From contig JAGFJG010000100.1 in NCBI GenBank assembly GCA_024102915.1, positions 1 to 47,423 of the forward strand: 47,423 nt of DNA, read 5' to 3'. Positions 42,916 to 47,423 of the stretch are shown here, piece by piece. The position numbers and the translations under genes are program-made. This stretch comes from Caldilineales bacterium. Its GTDB lineage: Bacteria > Chloroflexota > Anaerolineae > J102. Position 1 is the stretch's first letter, and each line of letters starts with the position of its first letter. Under the pieces are notes generated by a model, which saw only the letters and a list, made by a program, of their open reading frames with translations, made no database searches and was not told where the DNA came from.

Positions 42916-43929
42916 CTAAAGGCCTTTGTCCAACATGTACTTGCAGAGATCGGCGACGCGTACGGAATAAGCCCACTCGTTGTCGTACCAGGTGACGACC
43001 TTGACCAGATCGCCGCCGAGAACCTGGGTCGAGCCTGCGTCGATGATGGAGGAGCGGGGATCGCCCTTGAAGTCCATGCTGACGAGGGGTTCATCCGAAA
43101 CGCCGAGAATGCCTTTCATGGGGCCTTTGGCGGCCTCACGGAATTTCTCCAGAAGTTCTTCGGTGGTGGTGGGTTTTTCAACCGTGGCGGTGAAGTCCAC
43201 AATCGACACTGTGGGCGTCGGCACACGCAAGGCCATGCCGTCGAATTTGCCCTTGAGGTTGGGCAGCACCAGACCGACCGCACGGGCGGCGCCGGTGCTG
43301 GTGGGGATGATGTTCAGGGCGGCGGCGCGGGCGCGGCGCAGGTCTTTGTGAACCAGGTCGAGGATGCGCTGATCATTTGTATAGGCGTGCACCGTGGTCA
43401 TCAGGGCTTTGATGATGCCGTAATTGTCATCGACCACTTTGGCGGCAGGGGCCAGACAGTTCGTCGTGCACGAAGCGTTGGAGATGACATGATGCTGGGC
43501 GGGGTCGTAATCGCCTTCATTCACGCCCAAGACGATGGTCAGGTCGGGGTCGGACGAGGGGGCGGAGATGATCACTTTTTTGGCGCCGCCGACCATGTGT
43601 TGGGCCGCCTGCGCTCGTTTTGTGAAAATGCCGGTTGATTCGATAACGACTTCGACGCCCTGATCAGCCCAGGGCAATTGGCTTGGGTCGCGCTCGGCAA
43701 AGACCTTGATGCGTTCGCCATTGACCATCAAGTCGTTACCGTCGACGCTCACCTCACCGGGATATCTGCCATAATTTGAATCGTATTTAAGCAAATGGGC
43801 GTTGATATCGGTTGCAACCAGATCGTTAATGGCTACAACTTCTACCTCGCCATCGTATTTTTCTTCAATGGCCTTGAATACTTGCCGACCAATGCGGCCG
43901 AAACCATTGATGCCTACGCGTAATGCCAT
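42916..43929 (-). CDS. gap: Glyceraldehyde-3-phosphate dehydrogenase
   Basis: A 337-residue enzyme with [18 protein letters not shown] binding NAD and the catalytic [12 protein letters not shown] segment. The C-terminal [15 protein letters not shown] is typical. GAAGGAG precedes ATG 43929 by about 9 nt. It heads the gap-pgk-tpi run. Confidence 0.97.
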   Translation of the reverse strand: MALRVGINGFGRIGRQVFKAIEEKYDGEVEVVAINDLVATDINAHLLKYDSNYGRYPGEVSVDGNDLMVNGERIKVFAERDPSQLPWADQGVEVVIESTGIFTKRAQAAQHMVGGAKKVIISAPSSDPDLTIVLGVNEGDYDPAQHHVISNASCTTNCLAPAAKVVDDNYGIIKALMTTVHAYTNDQRILDLVHKDLRRARAAALNIIPTSTGAARAVGLVLPNLKGKFDGMALRVPTPTVSIVDFTATVEKPTTTEELLEKFREAAKGPMKGILGVSDEPLVSMDFKGDPRSSIIDAGSTQVLGGDLVKVVTWYDNEWAYSVRVADLCKYMLDKGL

Positions 43930-44370
43930 CTTTTAAACTCCTTCAAGATAATGATCGTTGTTTCCTAACCTTTGAATCTCCTGCGAAAAGTCCAAGTTCA
44001 TCAAATGCCCATATCGCTGTTTTTAATTCTTGATACTGCATTTGAAGTCAGGGCTGCTGCGAAGCCAGGCCAGGTTTTTTAGGTTGAAGACAATAGAAAG
44101 CATACTGGAACGTCATTGTTCTGGCAAACGCTCAGTATGCAGTGCATAGTATCTCACATTTTGTTGTAATCGGCTATGAGCTTTGTCACATTGCGCAATA
44201 CTTGTATCTTAAACTGACGCCACTTTGAGGCCGCTATCTCGCCTTACTGTTGATGATGGGCAACGGTTCAACGAAATCTATCGTCTATCGTCCATCGTTG
44301 AGAGAATCACGGGGTTCGCTACGACTTCAGATTATGGCCCCGGCTGCGCTGACCCGTTATCCCCATCCGG
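43930..44370. other. Region upstream of gap
   Basis: A 440-bp gap between the YvcK-like gene and gap. It holds an inverted repeat GCATACTG/CAGTATGC (44100-44107 and 44133-44140), possibly an operator, and a 7-bp island at 44276-44300. The gap promoter is probably here but no clear -35/-10 pair is seen. Confidence 0.45.
44276..44300. repeat. 7-bp tandem repeat island
   Basis: ATCGTCT, ATCGTCC, ATCGTTG at 44280-44300 are nearly identical to the unit inside the endonuclease Q-UvrD gene at 37328. Confidence 0.6.
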
Positions 44371-45684
44371 CTAAACGATGTCGCCATGTCCGGGCATTAC
44401 CTGTTCGTAGATGCGCATGATCGCATGGGCGACACGGTTGGGGTCATGACGCCAGGGTCGATCCTTGTCCCGCAGATCAGAGGCGACAAGACGATACCCT
44501 GCTGGCTGCTCCTTCGGTAGCTGCACCCACTCCGAATTGGGACCCGCCGGCGTTTTTTCGTCGATGACGCTGTTGGCAAGGACATAGTGAAACACTCCCC
44601 GGCCCGCATGCTGGAAAATCGCCTGTACATGGTCATCGACATCGTAGTCATCGGTTTCGCCAGGCTGCGTGGCGATATTACACACATAAACCTTGACCGC
44701 CCGCGAAGATCGCACCGCCTGGGCGATTTCGGGAACCAGGAGATTGGGCAGAACGCTGGTATAGAGGCTGCCCGGTCCGGCCACAATGATATCGGCGCCA
44801 AGAATCGCATGGATCGCTTCCGGGTAAGCTCGTGGCGTTTCCGGATCGAGGTAGACCTTGTGGATACGGCGGCCGGCTCCACGGGTCGGGATCATCGACT
44901 CCCCCCGAATGCGTTCGAGACGGCCATCTTCGTCAACGACATCGGCATTGAGCTGAACCAGTTCGAGCGTCGAGGGCAGCACCCGACCTTTGACCGCCAG
45001 AACTTTGCTCGATTCGAGCAGCCCGGACTCGAATGACCCGGTCACAGCGGTCATCGCCGCCAGATAAAGATTCCCAAACGCGTGCCCGTCCAGACCGGCT
45101 TCGGCGGATGCGAACCTGTATTGGAAGAGTTGGGTCATCGTCGTTTCCGCTTCTGACAAGGCGGCCAGATTGTTACGGAAATCGCCGGGCGGCAGCATGC
45201 CCAATCCCACCCGCAAACGCCCGGAACTGCCGCCATCATCAGCGACGGTGACGATGGCGGTGATATGATCGGTATATTGCCTGAGGCCGCGCAATGTGGA
45301 AGGCATGCCGGTGCCGCCGCCGATGCAGACAACCCGTAATCCTCTTCCCAAACGGCGGTGGCGGTACAGACGTTCGGCCACATCGGCTTTGCTGTCGATG
45401 AAAGGCGCCAAGAGCGATCGATTGAGTTCGACCAGAGCCCAGACCGTGATCGTGATCCCGACCAATCCAAAGAGCAGCGCCCGCACCGGTCTAGGCAGGA
45501 ACTGGAGCGTCAGCCAGTAGACTATGGGCGGATACATGCCGTAGGCGTACGCGGCTCGTAAAAGATAGGCCAGCCCCAGGCTCAGTATCGTAACCCCAAC
45601 GATCAACAATAGCAGCCAACGTTTGACGCGCAGGCCGGGCGTCAGCCAGGTGACTTTGGTGCGGGAGTTTCGGAACCAATTCAT
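44371..45684 (-). CDS. YvcK/CofD-like protein with N-terminal membrane segments
   Basis: A 437-residue protein. Residues about 22-88 hold two or three membrane helices (RWLLLLIVGVTILSLGLAYL, VRALLFGLVGITITVWALVE). The rest is the YvcK/UPF0052 domain: VVCIGGGTGMPSTLRGLRQY, VTVADDGGSSGRLR, GMLPPGDFRNNLAALSE, HAFGNLYLAAM and VAGPGSLYTSVLPNLLV. Bacillus YvcK (about 317 residues, soluble) binds UDP-GlcNAc and affects cell wall and growth on gluconeogenic carbon. This form would be membrane-tethered. It lies just upstream of the gap-pgk-tpi genes. Confidence 0.9.
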   Translation of the reverse strand: MNWFRNSRTKVTWLTPGLRVKRWLLLLIVGVTILSLGLAYLLRAAYAYGMYPPIVYWLTLQFLPRPVRALLFGLVGITITVWALVELNRSLLAPFIDSKADVAERLYRHRRLGRGLRVVCIGGGTGMPSTLRGLRQYTDHITAIVTVADDGGSSGRLRVGLGMLPPGDFRNNLAALSEAETTMTQLFQYRFASAEAGLDGHAFGNLYLAAMTAVTGSFESGLLESSKVLAVKGRVLPSTLELVQLNADVVDEDGRLERIRGESMIPTRGAGRRIHKVYLDPETPRAYPEAIHAILGADIIVAGPGSLYTSVLPNLLVPEIAQAVRSSRAVKVYVCNIATQPGETDDYDVDDHVQAIFQHAGRGVFHYVLANSVIDEKTPAGPNSEWVQLPKEQPAGYRLVASDLRDKDRPWRHDPNRVAHAIMRIYEQVMPGHGDIV

Positions 45685-45741
45685 TGCGTGAGAACCGATG
45701 TCTTGACAGATGACAGGCGATTCACTGGTTCTTGAGATGCG

Positions 45742-46200
45742 TCACGCAAGCTGCACGACAGGATCGCCGATCCGTACAGCGCCCTCGTTGGCGACTTCGA
45801 CCACGCGGCAGAGCAAACCTCGGCGCTTTTCCAACGCCTGGCGAAATGCCTCCGGGTCTTCCACGCCGAGCAGTTCGCCGATATGCAAACAGGGCGCACA
45901 ATCGCCAACGGCTTCGAGGGTGATATCGCCCGCGCGCAGACGCGTGCCGCCTGGCAGCACGCTGATCTCTGGCGCGCCGCTGATCGTGATCTGCTCGCGC
46001 AATTCGCCGGGGGCAAGGGCAAAACGGTCCAATGTGGAGCGGTCGAGCAGCAAAACCTGGCGTTTGTGTCCTTGCTGGCGAAGGCTGTGGCTGTCACCCT
46101 CAAGCCCCTGCTCCACCAACCCGCGGGCTTGCACAACCGGCCTGAGCGGCTGATCGGGCGTGTGATGTAATTGGATTGAAAGCACGGTTGCTTCGATCAT
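45742..46200 (-). CDS. MOSC-domain protein
   Basis: A 152-residue single MOSC domain: GLVEQGLEGDSHSLRQQGHKRQ, LLLDRSTLDRF and GDCAPCLHIGELLGV, where the Cys may bind molybdenum cofactor or a sulfur intermediate. MOSC domains act in sulfur transfer for molybdenum enzymes and in reduction of N-hydroxylated compounds. ATG 46200 matches the family start (IEATVLSIQLH) better than 46239. No strong ribosome site is present. Confidence 0.84.
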   Translation of the reverse strand: MIEATVLSIQLHHTPDQPLRPVVQARGLVEQGLEGDSHSLRQQGHKRQVLLLDRSTLDRFALAPGELREQITISGAPEISVLPGGTRLRAGDITLEAVGDCAPCLHIGELLGVEDPEAFRQALEKRRGLLCRVVEVANEGAVRIGDPVVQLA

Positions 46201-46398
46201 TGTACAAATGCCTATAGAATTTGTGGCGTGACAATTCACGCATCGGCAGGTTCAAAACAGAACGCGGATGAGCGTTGATTCTCTTGATATCTGTGTGCGC
46301 AATCTGCGGATGCAAATGAGACAGGCGGGACTGTTACTCTCAGACATCAGTTTACCGAATTATAGAGCAGACGCCACATTCGAGGAATATCAATAGCG

Positions 46399-47283
46399 AT
46401 GAGTCAAGAAGACAAGTTTGCCAAGTTCGAAAGCGAGAAGTACTGGGCTCGCGCTCACCGTCGGGCCATGTTGGATCAGGTCATCGCCCTGGTCAAGCAA
46501 TGCCCGATCGAACTGCTGCCATTCGAGGAAGTGCGCTCGCGATTGCATTTGCACCAAAGCCTGGATCGGGGAGTGCAACAAATTCAGGTTTCACGCATTC
46601 TTGGCAGTGTGGGACGCTATCGCGATTTCACCTTTAATTTCATGCCACGTGAAGAGCACATGAAGCAGCGCTGGGAAGGCGTCGAGCAGCATGTGACTGC
46701 GGTGGGGAGCCCGCCGATCGAGGTCTATCAGGTGGGGGAAGCTTTCTTTGTTCTCGATGGGAACCACCGCGTTTCGGTGGCGCGTGTGCTGGGTCAGGAA
46801 ATCATCGACGCCCATGTGTGGGAGTTCCCCACCCGGTCCGGACTGAGCGCTGATGCGAACATGGATGAAGTGCTCGCCAAAGCAGAGTACATCGATTTCC
46901 TCGACAAGACACATTTCGATGAATTGGATCCGGATGAGCCAATCGAATTGACGTGCGCCGGATGTTACAACGAGCTTTACAAACAGATCTCGGCCTACCA
47001 GCGGCGATTGAATCCGGTCGAACCTGACGCCGAGCCGGACAAACAGACCGTACAGTCCTGGTATGAAGATGTCTACAGTCCTGCGATCGAGATCATTTGC
47101 CAGAGCGGCGTGATAGACGATTTCCCCGGTCGCACTGCAGCCGATCTGTTCGTTTGGGTCTGGCAGAATCACCAGGACCTGGAGAAGCTGGAATTTGCAG
47201 AAATTGACCTGGCAAGTGAAGTGCGGGGACGAGGAGAAAGTGGTCTGTTTGTCCGGCTGCAATCCTGGTTCATGCGCAAGTGA
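46399..47283 (+). CDS. ParB/sulfiredoxin-fold protein of unknown role
   Basis: A 294-residue soluble protein. PIEVYQVGEAFFVLDGNHRVSVARVLGQEIIDAHVWEF (about residues 110-147) holds the LDGNHRVSVAR core of the ParB-N/Srx fold, as found in DUF4032-type proteins. The C-terminal half is rich in acidic helices and contains CAGCYNELYKQI. No DNA-binding helix-turn-helix is clear, so a role in DNA partitioning is not supported. The weak GAGGAA upstream gives moderate support to ATG 46399. Confidence 0.72.
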   Translation: MSQEDKFAKFESEKYWARAHRRAMLDQVIALVKQCPIELLPFEEVRSRLHLHQSLDRGVQQIQVSRILGSVGRYRDFTFNFMPREEHMKQRWEGVEQHVTAVGSPPIEVYQVGEAFFVLDGNHRVSVARVLGQEIIDAHVWEFPTRSGLSADANMDEVLAKAEYIDFLDKTHFDELDPDEPIELTCAGCYNELYKQISAYQRRLNPVEPDAEPDKQTVQSWYEDVYSPAIEIICQSGVIDDFPGRTAADLFVWVWQNHQDLEKLEFAEIDLASEVRGRGESGLFVRLQSWFMRK

Positions 47284-47313
47284 GTTCGCCGGATTGGGGT
47301 GTGCATCAAAGTT

Positions 47314-47343
47314 TTGCATGGGAGTAGGAGAGGTGGCTAGAAT
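47314..47343 (+). promoter_or_regulatory. Promoter candidate for the last gene
   Basis: TTGCAT at 47314-47319 and TAGAAT at 47338-47343 with an 18-bp spacer, 26 nt before ATG 47370. Confidence 0.5.
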
Positions 47344-47369
47344 GCAGCATTTGCAGAAAGGAGCCCATC

Positions 47370-47423
47370 ATGCGAGAGGATTTTGATCGGCAGTGGCAAG
47401 AATTGTCGGAAGAAGTGATAAGT
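47370..47423 (+). CDS. Start of an unidentified gene, cut by the window end
   Basis: ATG 47370 follows AGAAAGGAG (47355-47363) with good spacing. Eighteen residues are visible, starting MREDFDRQWQELSEEVI, a charged helix. This resembles the start of some ISKra4-like transposase ORFs, but the fragment is too short to decide. Confidence 0.5.
   Translation, partial: MREDFDRQWQELSEEVIS

Noticed and set aside
42823..43638. 271-residue plus-strand frame opposite gap
   Set aside because: A shadow of gap, and it runs through a repeat island and the intergenic gap.
46399..47283. ParB chromosome-partition gene
   Set aside because: Only the LDGNHR-type core is shared. There is no helix-turn-helix and no parA or parS-like site in the window.
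47284..47423. Left end of an insertion sequence
   Set aside because: The 18 visible residues and the AT-poor upstream DNA do not show a terminal inverted repeat, and the other end lies outside the window.

Overview
The window reads as a chromosomal segment of a GC-rich bacterium, most likely a member of the Chloroflexota (Anaerolineae or Caldilineae type). This is inference from the mix of genes: lipoproteins with a LAAC-Ala-Pro-Ala start, a sortase with an LPxTG substrate, an F420/FMN-type reductase, a YvcK protein with membrane segments, a gap-pgk-tpi operon and paired COG3379-type AlkP proteins. No rRNA, tRNA, CRISPR array or complete insertion sequence is visible. Starts include GTG and TTG supported by ribosome binding sites, and several operons are joined by 4-nt ATGA or GTGA overlaps.

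Layout. 1-3056 (+): the end of a GH13 sucrose-phosphorylase-like gene, then a redox cluster (DUF385 reductase, PPOX-fold protein, broken flavodoxin, quinone reductase). 3255-5042 (-): a sortase and a carbonic anhydrase with an LPTTG sorting signal. 5595-5726 (+): a consensus promoter followed by an intrinsic terminator, a candidate small RNA. 6015-10464 (+): two paralogous secreted esterase-like lipoproteins, one a 1,024-residue three-hydrolase fusion whose first and third domains lack key catalytic residues. 10688-12855 (+): an MFS transporter and a GntR regulator behind a promoter that overlaps a 29-bp operator-like palindrome. 12894-15727 (-): UroD-like methyltransferase, SDR and FAH-family hydrolase, divergent from 15993-19771 (+): LacI regulator, GDP-mannose-3,5-epimerase-like enzyme, GHMP sugar kinase and tandem nucleotidyltransferase. 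19794-24710 (-): glycosyltransferase, two AlkP-superfamily hydrolases and a MazG-like protein. 25080-30608 (+): polyamine-type ABC transporter with an aminobutyraldehyde-type dehydrogenase. 30648-33668: NDK, TPR protein, a 23-residue membrane ORF, glycosyltransferase and potassium channel. 33755-35382 (-): a BglII/BstYI-type restriction-modification pair. 35464-38643 (-): an endonuclease Q-UvrD helicase fusion. 39022-39348 (+): thioredoxin. 39486-46200 (-): MOSC protein, YvcK, gap, pgk, a small conserved protein, tpiA and a membrane HExxH protein. 46399 to the end (+): a ParB-fold protein and the start of another gene.

Three themes stand out. First, sugar handling: the LacI-epimerase-kinase-nucleotidyltransferase operon looks like an uncharacterised route to an activated sugar, with glycosyltransferase and phosphohydrolase genes beside it. 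Second, surface biology: the sortase sits beside a carbonic anhydrase with its likely sorting signal, and the lipoprotein esterases carry pseudo-enzyme domains. Third, genome architecture: short islands of degenerate 7-bp tandem repeats recur in gaps, abut gene ends and lie inside the endonuclease Q-UvrD gene at the domain linker.
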